The notes beneath the pieces were generated by a model, which was given only the letters and a program-made list of their open reading frames with translations, was not told the DNA's origin and searched no databases. From assembly GCA_947375135.1 (NCBI GenBank), contig CANCER010000008.1:1-64000 (forward strand): a DNA stretch of 64,000 nucleotides, in the 5' to 3' direction. Position 1 is the first letter of the stretch; every line of letters begins with the position of its first letter. Shown in pieces: positions 35,247-43,726 of this stretch. Made by a program: the position numbers and the translations under genes. Source of the stretch: Comamonadaceae bacterium (GTDB lineage: Bacteria > Pseudomonadota > Gammaproteobacteria > Burkholderiales > Burkholderiaceae_C).

Positions 35247-36289
35247 GCCCAGTGCGTCTCGTCAAACCCGTAGCCCCGGAGCGTATGCCCGAACTCCTGC
35301 GCGCCATGCCCAAGGCCGAGTTGCACATGCACATCGAGGGCTCGCTGGAGCCCGAGCAGATGTTTGCCTTGGCACAGCGCAACAGCGTGCCGCTGGCCTA
35401 TGCGTCCGCGCAAGCCGTGCGCGAGGCCTATGTGTTTGACAACCTGCAAAGCTTTCTGGACATCTACCACGCGGGTACGCTGGTGCTCAAAACCGAGCAG
35501 GACTTTTACGACATGGCCTGCGCCTATCTGCAGCGCGCCCAAGAAGATAACGTCACGCACACCGAGTTGTTCTTCGACACCCAGACCCACACCGGCCACG
35601 GCCTGGACGCACAGATGGTGGTCAAAGGCCTGCACCGCGCCTGCATGGACGCGCCGGCGAAGTTCGGCATGACGGCCTCGCTCATCCTGTGCTTTTTGCG
35701 CCACCTGAGCGAGGCAGAGGCCTTCGAATGCCTGGAGCAGATCATGCCGGTGCGCGACAGGATCGTCGGCATTGGCCTGGCCAGCAGCGAGGTGGGCCAT
35801 CCGCCGGAAAAGTTTGCCCAAGTGTTTGCGCGCGCCAAACAGCTGGGCTTTCGCCTGGTGGCCCATGCGGGCGAGGAGGGACCGCCGGCCTATATCTGGG
35901 GTGCGCTCGATGTGCTCAAGGTCGAACGCATAGACCACGGCGTGCAAAGCATGAATGACCCGGACCTGATCAAGCGCCTGGTGCAGGACCGCATCGCGCT
36001 CACGGTCTGCCCGCTCTCCAACCTGAAGCTGCGCGTCTATCCCTCGCTTACGCAACACAGCATCGGCCGCATGCTGGAGGCCGGCATGGTCGCCACCATC
36101 AACTCCGATGACCCGGCCTACTTTGGCGGCTATATCAACGAGAACTTCACCCAAACTTTTGCCGCCTTGCAATTGGGCAGCCAACAGGCCTATCAGCTGG
36201 CGCTGAACAGCTTCAACGCCAGCTTCATCGACGCCACAGAACGTGCCCGGCATATCGAGCAGCTGGACGCGGTGTTCGATACCTTTTAA
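35243..36289 (+). CDS. Adenine deaminase (adenosine-deaminase-like family)
   Basis: 348 residues. Converts adenine to hypoxanthine, feeding XdhAB. The Zn motif is AELHMHIEGSLEPE (about 26), then SSEVGHPPEKF, VAHAGEEGPP (catalytic Glu), ERIDHGV and TINSDDPAYFGGY. The IEGSLEPE and GEEGPPAYIWGALD segments are those of the PA0148-like adenine deaminases. Adenosine deaminases have HVHLDG-type motifs instead, so the common label adenosine deaminase (Add) is probably wrong here. The start overlaps the Rieske gene stop. Confidence 0.85.
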   Translation: MSPVRLVKPVAPERMPELLRAMPKAELHMHIEGSLEPEQMFALAQRNSVPLAYASAQAVREAYVFDNLQSFLDIYHAGTLVLKTEQDFYDMACAYLQRAQEDNVTHTELFFDTQTHTGHGLDAQMVVKGLHRACMDAPAKFGMTASLILCFLRHLSEAEAFECLEQIMPVRDRIVGIGLASSEVGHPPEKFAQVFARAKQLGFRLVAHAGEEGPPAYIWGALDVLKVERIDHGVQSMNDPDLIKRLVQDRIALTVCPLSNLKLRVYPSLTQHSIGRMLEAGMVATINSDDPAYFGGYINENFTQTFAALQLGSQQAYQLALNSFNASFIDATERARHIEQLDAVFDTF

Positions 36290-36312
36290 GACTGCGCCGG
36301 AGCACCGGGACC

Positions 36313-37542
36313 ATGGCGAAGAAGCCACCCCGCCGCGGCAGCCCGATCCGGCTGCAGGACTTGCAGGGCCTGGCGCGCCTGGGCTTTGATGCCACCATCG
36401 CAGTGACCAATCTGGTGGAGAGCCTGCACCAGACCATCGCCTCGCGTGCCAGCCTTCGGGGGCCGGGGCAGGAGCTACCGACCACCGGCCTTACCGGTCT
36501 GGCCTACCGTCTGGTGCGCGGCACGACCCGCGTGGCCGGCCTGGGTGTGGACCATCTGACCGGTCTGCTCAACCAGGGGCTGGAGGACGGCCGCGAGAGC
36601 ACGCCCGAGCGCGAAGCCGTGATCGCCGCCATGTGCGGCGTCTGGGGCGACCATATGGCGCAGACACACAACCCCTTGGCGATCCGGATGGCGTTTCGCG
36701 TGCAGGGCCAGCCGCTCACCCTGTCGCGCGCCGCACTGCAGCAGCGCATCGTCAACCCCAAGGCCCGCTTGCTGGTGCTGGTGCACGGGCTGTGCATGAA
36801 CGATTTGCAGTGGCAGCGCCGCGGCCATGACCATGGTGCGGCACTCGCGCAGGCACTGGGTAGGACGCCGCTGTACCTGCACTACAACAGCGGCCTGCAT
36901 GTGTCGCAGAACGGCGAGGCCTTCGCCGCGTGCCTGCAGACCTTGCTGGAGCAATGGCCGGTGCCGGTGGAGGACATGGTGCTCATCGGCCACAGCATGG
37001 GCGGTCTGGTGGCACGCAGCGCCTGCCACAGCGCGGAGGTTTCGGGAATGCCCTGGCTGGCCCAGGTGACTGCGTTGGTGTGTCTGGGCACCCCGCACCA
37101 TGGCGCGCCGCTGGAGCGCGGCGGCCAGTTGATTGACAGCCTGCTGGGGCAAAGCCCTTATCTGGCGCCGTTTGCCCGCCTGGGCAAGACGCGCAGTGCG
37201 GGTATCGCCGATTTGCGCTTTGGCAATGTGCAGCCAGCCGATTGGGCTGCCCACCGCAAACACGATCAGACGGTGGACGAACGCCTGCCCACGCCCCTGC
37301 CGCAGGGCGTGAAAACCTATCTGGTGGCTGCGGTGCAGGCGCAGCGCACGGACCACCCGCGCAATGCCTGGGTAGGTGACGGTCTGGTGCCATTGGACAG
37401 TGCCCTGGGCGAACATGCCAAGCCCGCGTTGGCGCTGCGCGTGCCGGACAGCCACAAGCGGGTGCTGACCGGCACCAACCACTGGGATCTGCTCAATCGC
37501 CCCGAGGTCTACCGGCAATTGCTGGCCTGGCTGCAATCCTGA
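36313..37542 (+). CDS. Alpha/beta-hydrolase, PGAP1/lipase-like
   Basis: 409 residues. An N-terminal helical region (1-150) without known domain precedes an alpha/beta-hydrolase core. The oxyanion strand is LLVLVHGLCMND, the nucleophile elbow is IGHSMGGLVARSA (Ser about 228), and then comes LGTPHHGAPLERGG as in triacylglycerol-lipase and PGAP1-like proteins. A His near the end (TNHWDLL) can complete the triad. The role is unknown; it sits inside the purine island 23 bp after the adenine deaminase gene, perhaps only by chance. Confidence 0.8.
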   Translation: MAKKPPRRGSPIRLQDLQGLARLGFDATIAVTNLVESLHQTIASRASLRGPGQELPTTGLTGLAYRLVRGTTRVAGLGVDHLTGLLNQGLEDGRESTPEREAVIAAMCGVWGDHMAQTHNPLAIRMAFRVQGQPLTLSRAALQQRIVNPKARLLVLVHGLCMNDLQWQRRGHDHGAALAQALGRTPLYLHYNSGLHVSQNGEAFAACLQTLLEQWPVPVEDMVLIGHSMGGLVARSACHSAEVSGMPWLAQVTALVCLGTPHHGAPLERGGQLIDSLLGQSPYLAPFARLGKTRSAGIADLRFGNVQPADWAAHRKHDQTVDERLPTPLPQGVKTYLVAAVQAQRTDHPRNAWVGDGLVPLDSALGEHAKPALALRVPDSHKRVLTGTNHWDLLNRPEVYRQLLAWLQS

Positions 37543-37560
37543 GCACGGGTTAAAATAAGC

Positions 37561-37594
37561 GCAAGGCCCGCTGCTCCGGCGGGCCTTGCCTTTT
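37561..37594 (+). terminator. Intrinsic terminator
   Basis: GCAAGGCCCGC-TGCTCCG-GCGGGCCTTGC followed by CTTTT. A perfect 11-bp stem lies 18 bp after the hydrolase stop. It separates this operon from the second binding-protein gene. Confidence 0.88.
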
Positions 37595-37622
37595 GTGTTC
37601 CGGAGCCATGTAGAGGACTACC

Positions 37623-38732
37623 ATGTACAAAAACCTCGCAGCCACAGCCGTGGCCGCTTGTTGCATTTCACTCGCACCCCTGGGTGCTTTTTCCCAAACC
37701 ACCACCAAGACCGCAGACGCAGCGCCGCCGCTGAAAATCGGCTTTGTCTACGTCGCCCCGTTGACCGAGGCCGGCTGGGTGCGCCAGCACGAAGAAGGGC
37801 GCAAGGCACTGCAAACCGCCCTGGGCAAACGCGTGCAAACCACCTATGTGGAAGACGTGGCCGAAGGGCCGGATGCCGAGCGCGTGATCCGCGACCTGGC
37901 ACAGCAGGGCAACACCCTGATCTTCACGCCCAGCTTTGGCTACATGGAGCCCACGCTCAAGGTGGCGCAGGAGTTTCCCAAGGTCAAGTTCGAGTCCATC
38001 ACCGGCTACAAGACAGCGGCCAATGTGTCGGTGGCCAATGCGCGTTATTACGAGGGCCGTTACCTGGCCGGCATCGCTGCCGGGCGCATGACGCAAACCC
38101 ATGTCGCCGGCTATGTGGCGGGCTTTCCGATTCCCGAGGTGCTGCAGGGCATCAACGCCTTCACGCTGGGCATGCGCTCGGTGGACCCCAAGGCCGAAGT
38201 CAAGGTGGTCTGGCTCAACGCCTGGTTTGACCCCACGCGCGAGCGCGATGCCGCCATGACCCTGTTCAACCAGAACGTGGACGTGGTGAGCTTCCACACC
38301 GGCTCTACCGCCGTCATGGCTGCCGCGCAAGAACGCGGCAAGATGGCGATTGCCTACCACTCCGACATGCGCAATATCGCGCCCGACGCACAGCTCGTTT
38401 CGGTGACGCACCGCTGGGGCGACTACTACACCGAACGCGCCAAAGCCGTGCTGGACGGCAGCTGGAAGTCCGGCGCGGTGTGGGGTGGCGTCAAGGAGGG
38501 CATGATCCGCGTCGGCGACTTCGGCCCCAAGGTGCCGCAGGCGGTGCGGACCGAGGTGTTGACAGCGCAAAAAGCGATTGGCCAGGGCAAGTTGCAACCC
38601 TTCCATGCGATGGAGGATGTGCGTGACAACGAGGGCCATGTGGTGATCGCCAAGGGCGAGACGCTGAGTGATGAAAAAATCCTGGGCATGAACTGGCTGG
38701 TGGCCGGCGTACAGGGAAAGATTAGCCATTAA
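37623..38732 (+). CDS. BMP family periplasmic binding protein, second copy
   Basis: 369 residues. Related to the lipoprotein at 32568 (ADAERVIRDLAQQGNTLIFTPSFGYMEPTLK in segments; PIPEVLQGINAFTLGM), but with a classical signal peptide (MYKNLAATAVAACCISLAPLGAFSQ) in place of a lipobox, so probably soluble in the periplasm. No permease or ATPase lies next to it; it may share the transporter at 28977-32522. It lies 10 bp before guaD, which hints at guanine or guanosine as ligand. Confidence 0.88.
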   Translation: MYKNLAATAVAACCISLAPLGAFSQTTTKTADAAPPLKIGFVYVAPLTEAGWVRQHEEGRKALQTALGKRVQTTYVEDVAEGPDAERVIRDLAQQGNTLIFTPSFGYMEPTLKVAQEFPKVKFESITGYKTAANVSVANARYYEGRYLAGIAAGRMTQTHVAGYVAGFPIPEVLQGINAFTLGMRSVDPKAEVKVVWLNAWFDPTRERDAAMTLFNQNVDVVSFHTGSTAVMAAAQERGKMAIAYHSDMRNIAPDAQLVSVTHRWGDYYTERAKAVLDGSWKSGAVWGGVKEGMIRVGDFGPKVPQAVRTEVLTAQKAIGQGKLQPFHAMEDVRDNEGHVVIAKGETLSDEKILGMNWLVAGVQGKISH

Positions 38733-38742
38733 GCTCGGGGCT

Positions 38743-40086
38743 ATGAAAGCCTATCGCGCCTCCTTACTCTGGTTTACCCCGCACCGTGAGGGGCCGCCGC
38801 AGGCCCTGTTTGAAGAGGACGGCCTGCTGGTGGTGGGCCCCAATGCCGATGGGCTGCAGGTGGTGCAGGCCATTGGCGCCTGGCGCGCTCTGGCGGCGCA
38901 ATACGCCCACGTGCCAGTGGAGCATTTGCCGGGCCGCATCATCGCGCCGGGCTTTGTCGACCTGCATGTGCACTTTCCGCAAACCAATGTCATCGGCTCA
39001 CCCGCCAGTGGCCTCCTGCCCTGGTTGGAGAACTACACCTTCCCCGAGGAAAAGCGCTTTGCGGCGATGGACTACGCCGCCGAAAGTGCGGGCTTCTTTA
39101 TGGACGAGTTATTGCGCAATGGCGTCACCACGGCGCTGGCCTTTGCGACCTCGCACACCACCTCGGTCAACGCGCTGTTTGCCGAAGGGGAGAAGCGCAG
39201 CCTGCGCCTGATCACCGGCCTGTGTCTGATGGACCGCAATGCCCCGGCCGATCTGTTGAACCAGCAGTCGCCCGGAGGCCATGTGGATGCCACGCTGCAA
39301 AGCCTGCTCGACAGCGAGGCCCTGATCCACCATTGGCATGGCAAAGGCCGGTTGGGCTACGCCATCACCCCGCGCTTTGCCCCCACCAGCACCGATGCGC
39401 AACTGCGCGGTGCCGGTGAGTTGGCGGCGCGTTACAGCGATGTGTGGATCCAGTCGCATGTGGCGGAGAACCAGGACGAGATTGCCTGGGCGCGCGAATT
39501 GTTTCCCGCCTCGCGCAGCTACCTGGCCACTTATGACGACTTCGGGCTGATGCGCAAGCGGGCGGTCTACGCGCACTGCATCCACTTCGACGACGATGAC
39601 CGCGCCCTGATGCGTGACACGGGCGCGAGTGCTGCCATCAGCCCGACCAGCAATCTCTTTCTGGGCAGTGGCTTTTTTGATTACGCAGGGGCCGACCGCA
39701 TCGGCTTTGGCTACGGGCTGGCCAGTGATGTCGGCGGGGGCACGAGCTTCAGCCCGTTTCACACCATGCTGGCGGCCTATTACGTGGGGCGCGAGGGGCA
39801 GATCAACCACGGCCTGTCTTTGTCGCCACAGCATTTGTGGTGGCAGCACACGGCTGGAGCGGGGCGGGTGTTGGGCGTGTTGGATGCGGACGGGCAGCCG
39901 GTGGTGGGCAATCTGTTGCCGGGCTGTGAGGCGGATTTTGTGGTGCTCAACCCCAAAGCCACGCCTTTGTTGGCGCGCAAGACTGCTTTGGCCTCCAATT
40001 TGGATGAGCTGCTGTTCTCGATGATTGTGTTGGGTGATGACCGGCTGATTGAGCGCACGGTTATTTCGCAGGGTTTGCCTGCCTAA
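38743..40086 (+). CDS. guaD: Guanine deaminase
   Basis: Converts guanine to xanthine. 447 residues of the amidohydrolase superfamily, with the Zn motif FVDLHVHFPQTNVIGSPASGLLPWLENYTFPEE (in part; about 70), then QSHVAENQDE, YAHCIHFDDDD and SDVGGGTSFSPF, which are typical of GuaD. It directly follows the second BMP gene, so transport and deamination are linked. The product feeds XdhAB encoded on the opposite strand 10 kb away. Confidence 0.95.
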   Translation: MKAYRASLLWFTPHREGPPQALFEEDGLLVVGPNADGLQVVQAIGAWRALAAQYAHVPVEHLPGRIIAPGFVDLHVHFPQTNVIGSPASGLLPWLENYTFPEEKRFAAMDYAAESAGFFMDELLRNGVTTALAFATSHTTSVNALFAEGEKRSLRLITGLCLMDRNAPADLLNQQSPGGHVDATLQSLLDSEALIHHWHGKGRLGYAITPRFAPTSTDAQLRGAGELAARYSDVWIQSHVAENQDEIAWARELFPASRSYLATYDDFGLMRKRAVYAHCIHFDDDDRALMRDTGASAAISPTSNLFLGSGFFDYAGADRIGFGYGLASDVGGGTSFSPFHTMLAAYYVGREGQINHGLSLSPQHLWWQHTAGAGRVLGVLDADGQPVVGNLLPGCEADFVVLNPKATPLLARKTALASNLDELLFSMIVLGDDRLIERTVISQGLPA

Positions 40087-40150
40087 CTGTTTGTGTCTCG
40101 AGAGCTGTTTTTGGTGTGCCTCTCTCTTACGCAGGCGCTGCTTGGTGCCT

Positions 40151-40224
40151 GCCGGAGTGGGGGTTGCCGGTGTCCTCATACTGCGGGTACGCACAAATCG
40201 GCCACCGGCAACCCCCACCCCGGC
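40151..40224 (-). repeat. Family A hairpin element, copy 3 (core on minus strand)
   Basis: Arms 40151-40172 and 40203-40224 are complementary at 21 of 22 positions (centre GTGGGGGTTGCCGG). The 30-nt loop (40173-40202), read on the minus strand, is GCCGATTTGTG-CGTACCCGC-AGTATGAGGA and is identical to that of copy 4. The inner stem TGCG-TACC-CGCA replaces GTGG-TACC-CCAC of copies 1 and 2, a compensatory change with the TACC loop kept. Confidence 0.85.
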
Positions 40225-40336
40225 GAATAGAAGCAGTGTTGCTTGGCGACGGGAAACACCAATACCGGCTCCGTAGTCGCAGTCTTAGTCGTAGCGCACA
40301 CGGGTAGTTTTTTGCGTGCACAACACTACGCCGCTA

Positions 40337-40414
40337 GCAGGGGTGCGGGGTGTCTGCGCGGCCGATTTGTGCGTACCCGCAGTATGAGGACGCGCAGACA
40401 CCCCGCGACCCTGC
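40337..40414 (+). repeat. Family A hairpin element, copy 4 (core on plus strand)
   Basis: Arms 40337-40360 and 40391-40414 are complementary at 22 of 24 positions (GCGGGGTGTCTGCGCG inner part). The arms differ entirely from copy 3 while the 30-nt loop (40361-40390) is identical to it. The 112-nt spacer between copies 3 and 4 is bordered by AGTGTTG (40235-40241) and CAACACT (40321-40327). The remaining parts of the 438-bp gap before dcd show no gene. Confidence 0.85.
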
Positions 40415-40524
40415 CAGCCACTGCAGGCGTAGCAAGCGAGGCACGATAGACCACCCTCAGCCGGAAGAAGAATGGCAACGAAATGCGATGCTTACAATCG
40501 ACTCCAATTTAGGAGTTGACCCGT

Positions 40525-41097
40525 ATGAGCATCAAAAGCGACAAGTGGATTCGCCACATGGCCGAAACCACCGGAATGATTGAACCATTCGAGCCAGGCC
40601 AGATCCGCCAGCGCGACGGCAACAAAATCATCTCCTACGGCACCAGCAGCTACGGCTACGACATCCGCTGCGCACCCGAATTCAAGGTCTTCACCAACAT
40701 CCACAGCACCGTCGTCGACCCCAAGAACTTCGACGAAAAAAGCTTTGTCGACTTCAACGACGACGTCTGCATCATCCCGCCCAACAGCTTCGCCCTGGCC
40801 CGTACCCTGGAATACTTCCGCATTCCCCGCAATGTGCTCACCATCTGCCTGGGCAAAAGCACCTACGCGCGCTGCGGCATCATCGTCAACGTGACGCCGT
40901 TCGAGCCTGAGTGGGAAGGCTATGTGACGCTGGAGTTTTCCAACACCACACCGCTGCCCGCCAAGATATACGCCGGCGAGGGTTGTGCCCAGGTGTTGTT
41001 CTTCGAGAGCGACAAAGACGACGTCTGCGAAGTCTCCTACAAGGACCGCGGAGGCAAGTACCAGGGCCAGGTCGGTGTGACCTTGCCCAAGGCCTGA
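40525..41097 (+). CDS. dcd: dCTP deaminase
   Basis: Deaminates dCTP to dUTP for thymidylate synthesis. 190 residues, the normal size, with [53 protein letters not shown] (catalytic Glu region) and CAQVLFF. The ATG at 40525 has AGGAG 9 nt upstream. Confidence 0.96.
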   Translation: MSIKSDKWIRHMAETTGMIEPFEPGQIRQRDGNKIISYGTSSYGYDIRCAPEFKVFTNIHSTVVDPKNFDEKSFVDFNDDVCIIPPNSFALARTLEYFRIPRNVLTICLGKSTYARCGIIVNVTPFEPEWEGYVTLEFSNTTPLPAKIYAGEGCAQVLFFESDKDDVCEVSYKDRGGKYQGQVGVTLPKA

Positions 41098-41218
41098 GCC
41101 AAAGCTGCAGTGTTTGCACGCGCAAGCGGGGCTTAGAGGATAATGCGGGTTTGCCCCTAGCGTTGGGGGCGCCCCGCTATCGGATGGATAGCACATCTTC
41201 TGGCTATGCCGTACCGAC

Positions 41219-42817
41219 TTGAATACTGAACTGACTCCCTCTTCCGAGACCGCAACTCCCGCAGCCAGCGCTGCCCCTGTGAGTACCGGTGACGTCCTGA
41301 CCCAGGACACCCCCGTCATGGCATTTGCCCAACTGCAACTCGCAGCCCCGCTGGCGCGCGCCGTCGCGGAAATGGGCTACGAGTCCATGACACCCATCCA
41401 GGCCCAGGCCATTCCGGTGGTGCTGCAAGGCCGTGACGTGATGGGCGCGGCCCAGACCGGCACCGGCAAGACGGCAGCCTTTGCCCTGCCCCTGCTGCAG
41501 CGCATGATGAAGCACGAGAACCCTTCCACCTCGCCCGCTCGCCATCCCGTGCGCGCCCTGGTCCTTCTGCCCACGCGCGAACTGGCGGACCAGGTGGCGC
41601 AACAGGTCAAGCTGTACGCCAAGTACACCAACCTGCGCAGCGCCGTGGTGTTCGGCGGAATGGATATGAAGCCGCAGACGCTGGAACTCAAAGCCGGCGT
41701 GGAAGTGCTGGTGGCGACACCCGGCCGCCTGCTTGACCATATTGAAGCCAAGACGGCCGTCCTGAACCAGGTCGAGTACGTGGTGCTGGACGAGGCCGAC
41801 CGCATGCTGGACATCGGTTTTCTGCCCGACCTGCAACGCATCCTGTCCTACCTGCCCAAGCAGCGCATTACCTTGCTGTTCTCTGCCACGTTCTCGCCCG
41901 AGATCAAGCGCCTGGCCAGCAGCTACCTGCAAAACCCGGTCACGATTGAAGTAGCGCGCTCCAACGCCACGGCTTCCACGGTCGAGCAGCATTTCTACAG
42001 CGTCGGTGAGGACGGCAAGCGCCACGCGCTGCACCAGATTTTGAAGACACGCGGCATGAAGCAGGCCTTTGTGTTTGTGAACAGCAAGCTGGGTTGTGCA
42101 CGCTTGGCCCGTTCCCTGGAGCGCGAAGGTCTGAAGACCACCGCCCTGCACGGCGACAAGAGCCAGGACGAGCGCCTGAAAGCTTTGGATGCCTTTAAAA
42201 AGGGTGAAGTCGATCTGCTGGTGTGTACCGATGTGGCCGCGCGCGGCCTGGACATCAAAGACGTGCCGGCGGTGTTCAACTTCGACATCCCGTTCAACGC
42301 CGAAGACTACGTGCACCGCATTGGCCGCACGGGGCGGGCCGGCGCTGCCGGTCTGGCCGTGAGCTTCGTCGGTGGCGGCAACGATGCCCGCCTCGTGGCT
42401 GACATTGAGAAACTGATCAAGTCCAAGATCGAGATCGAGGCGCTGGAGTTCGACGAAGACCAGCCCGATATCCGCAAGCAGGGCCGCATCAACGACGGCC
42501 GCCGCATGTACCACGAAGACGGTGGTGGCGACAACGGCCGCAGTGAGCCGCGTGGTGCCTCGCGCAACGAACCCCGCGGTGAATCCCGCAGCAGCGGCCG
42601 CGGTGAAGGCCGTCGTGAAGGCGGCAACGAAGGCCGGCGTGAATACGCGCGGGCACCGGCGCAGTCGCGCGACCCGTTCTTTGACAAGCCCTACGAGCCC
42701 AGCGTAGCTGCCGATGCAGCACCCAGCTGGGAGGCGGCCGCGCGGCCCGCTGCACGCAGCATCTCTGCCAATATCAAGTCCAAGCGCAAGGTCGCTGCAC
42801 TGTTCAAGTCGAATTAA
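41219..42817 (+). CDS. DEAD-box RNA helicase, RhlE-like
   Basis: 532 residues. ATP-dependent RNA unwinding, likely in ribosome assembly or RNA decay. Motifs in order: Q motif (PIQAQAIPVVLQGRD), I AQTGTGKTAAF, Ia PTRELADQ, II DEAD in VVLDEADRMLD, III SAT in LFSATFS, then VI HRIGRTGRAG. The C-terminal tail (about 420-500) is rich in Arg, Gly, Glu and Ser (RGE repeats), typical of RNA-binding tails, and ends in a basic KSKRKVAALFKSN. The TTG at 41219 is assumed as start; an ATG at 41318 is an alternative. A hairpin near 41142-41179 lies in the leader. Confidence 0.92.
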   Translation: MNTELTPSSETATPAASAAPVSTGDVLTQDTPVMAFAQLQLAAPLARAVAEMGYESMTPIQAQAIPVVLQGRDVMGAAQTGTGKTAAFALPLLQRMMKHENPSTSPARHPVRALVLLPTRELADQVAQQVKLYAKYTNLRSAVVFGGMDMKPQTLELKAGVEVLVATPGRLLDHIEAKTAVLNQVEYVVLDEADRMLDIGFLPDLQRILSYLPKQRITLLFSATFSPEIKRLASSYLQNPVTIEVARSNATASTVEQHFYSVGEDGKRHALHQILKTRGMKQAFVFVNSKLGCARLARSLEREGLKTTALHGDKSQDERLKALDAFKKGEVDLLVCTDVAARGLDIKDVPAVFNFDIPFNAEDYVHRIGRTGRAGAAGLAVSFVGGGNDARLVADIEKLIKSKIEIEALEFDEDQPDIRKQGRINDGRRMYHEDGGGDNGRSEPRGASRNEPRGESRSSGRGEGRREGGNEGRREYARAPAQSRDPFFDKPYEPSVAADAAPSWEAAARPAARSISANIKSKRKVAALFKSN

Positions 42818-42841
42818 AAAAGGGCCTTACGGCCCTTTTTT
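42812..42841 (+). terminator. Bidirectional intrinsic terminator after the helicase gene
   Basis: AAAAAAGGGCC-TTAC-GGCCCTTTTTT. The A and T runs on both sides let it serve the convergent apaH gene as well, which ends 10 bp beyond. Confidence 0.9.
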
Positions 42842-42850
42842 CATGGGCGC

Positions 42851-43702
42851 TTATTCGCCTGGTTTTTGCGCCTGATCGCATTGCACCTGAATCAGCCCGC
42901 CTTGCCACCCCGTCGCGCCGGGTTCAACACGCAGGGCGCTCAAGCAGCCGCCCCAGACACAGCCGGTGTCCAGCGACAAGACGTCGCGCCGACCCAGCCA
43001 GCCTAGCGTGGACCAGTGCCCAAAGGCGACACTGGCTCCGGCCGTCAAGCGACCCGGTACTCCAAACCAGGGCAGGTAACCCTTGGGGGCCTCCTCCGGC
43101 TTGCCGCTAAAGCCGAATTCCATACGTCCATCGGGGGTGCACAGGCGCATGCGCGTGAGGGCGTTGACGATGACGCGCAGGCGCTGTGGCCCCTGCAAGC
43201 TGTCGTCCCAGGCATCGGGCGTATTCCCATACATGGTCTGAAAAAATTCGCCCACTGCGTCCGAACGCAGGGCGGCCTCCACCTCGCTTGCCAGTTGTAC
43301 TGTTTTCTCCGCGCTCCAGGACGGCAGAACCCCGGCATGCACCATCAAAAGGGGTTTGCCGCCCCAGTGCTCCAGCAGCGCCAGGTTCTGGTGGCGCAGC
43401 CACTCCAGCATGGCGTGGCGGTCCGGTGCGTCCAGAATGCATTGCAGCGTGTCCTTGCGCCCGGGCTTGCGCACGCCGTACGACACGGCCAGCAAATGCA
43501 GGTCATGGTTACCCAGCAGGCAACGGGCCGAACTGCCAAAGCCCATCAGGCGTCGCAGCACGGCATCAGAGGCCGGGCCGCGGTTCACCAGATCACCCAG
43601 AAAGTACAAGGTGTCGCGGCTGGGCGTGAAGGCGATTTTTTCCAGCAATCGTTGCAGTGCGGCATCGCAGCCCTGCAGATCGCCGATAAGGTAAAGTGAC
43701 AT
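42851..43702 (-). CDS. apaH: Symmetrical bis(5'-nucleosyl)-tetraphosphatase
   Basis: Hydrolyses Ap4A to two ADP and removes Np4 caps from RNA. 283 residues with the metallophosphatase motifs YLIGDLQGCDAAL (N-terminus), FLGDLVNRGP, CLLGNHDLHLLA (about 65), MVHAGVLPSW and FGHWSTLGW...LDTGCVWGG. The ATG at 43702 begins the conserved sequence. It is divergent from the CorC/HlyC-like gene 24 bp away. Confidence 0.95.
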   Translation of the reverse strand: MSLYLIGDLQGCDAALQRLLEKIAFTPSRDTLYFLGDLVNRGPASDAVLRRLMGFGSSARCLLGNHDLHLLAVSYGVRKPGRKDTLQCILDAPDRHAMLEWLRHQNLALLEHWGGKPLLMVHAGVLPSWSAEKTVQLASEVEAALRSDAVGEFFQTMYGNTPDAWDDSLQGPQRLRVIVNALTRMRLCTPDGRMEFGFSGKPEEAPKGYLPWFGVPGRLTAGASVAFGHWSTLGWLGRRDVLSLDTGCVWGGCLSALRVEPGATGWQGGLIQVQCDQAQKPGE

Positions 43703-43726
43703 CACTGTATTTTCGCTTAAGGGTTC

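Noticed and set aside
40049..40583. Short open frames through the family A hairpins (peptides with CAYPQYED or VRTRSMRT)
   Set aside because: They arise because the conserved loop is open in several frames. No ribosome-binding sites, and the conservation is of base pairing, not of codons.
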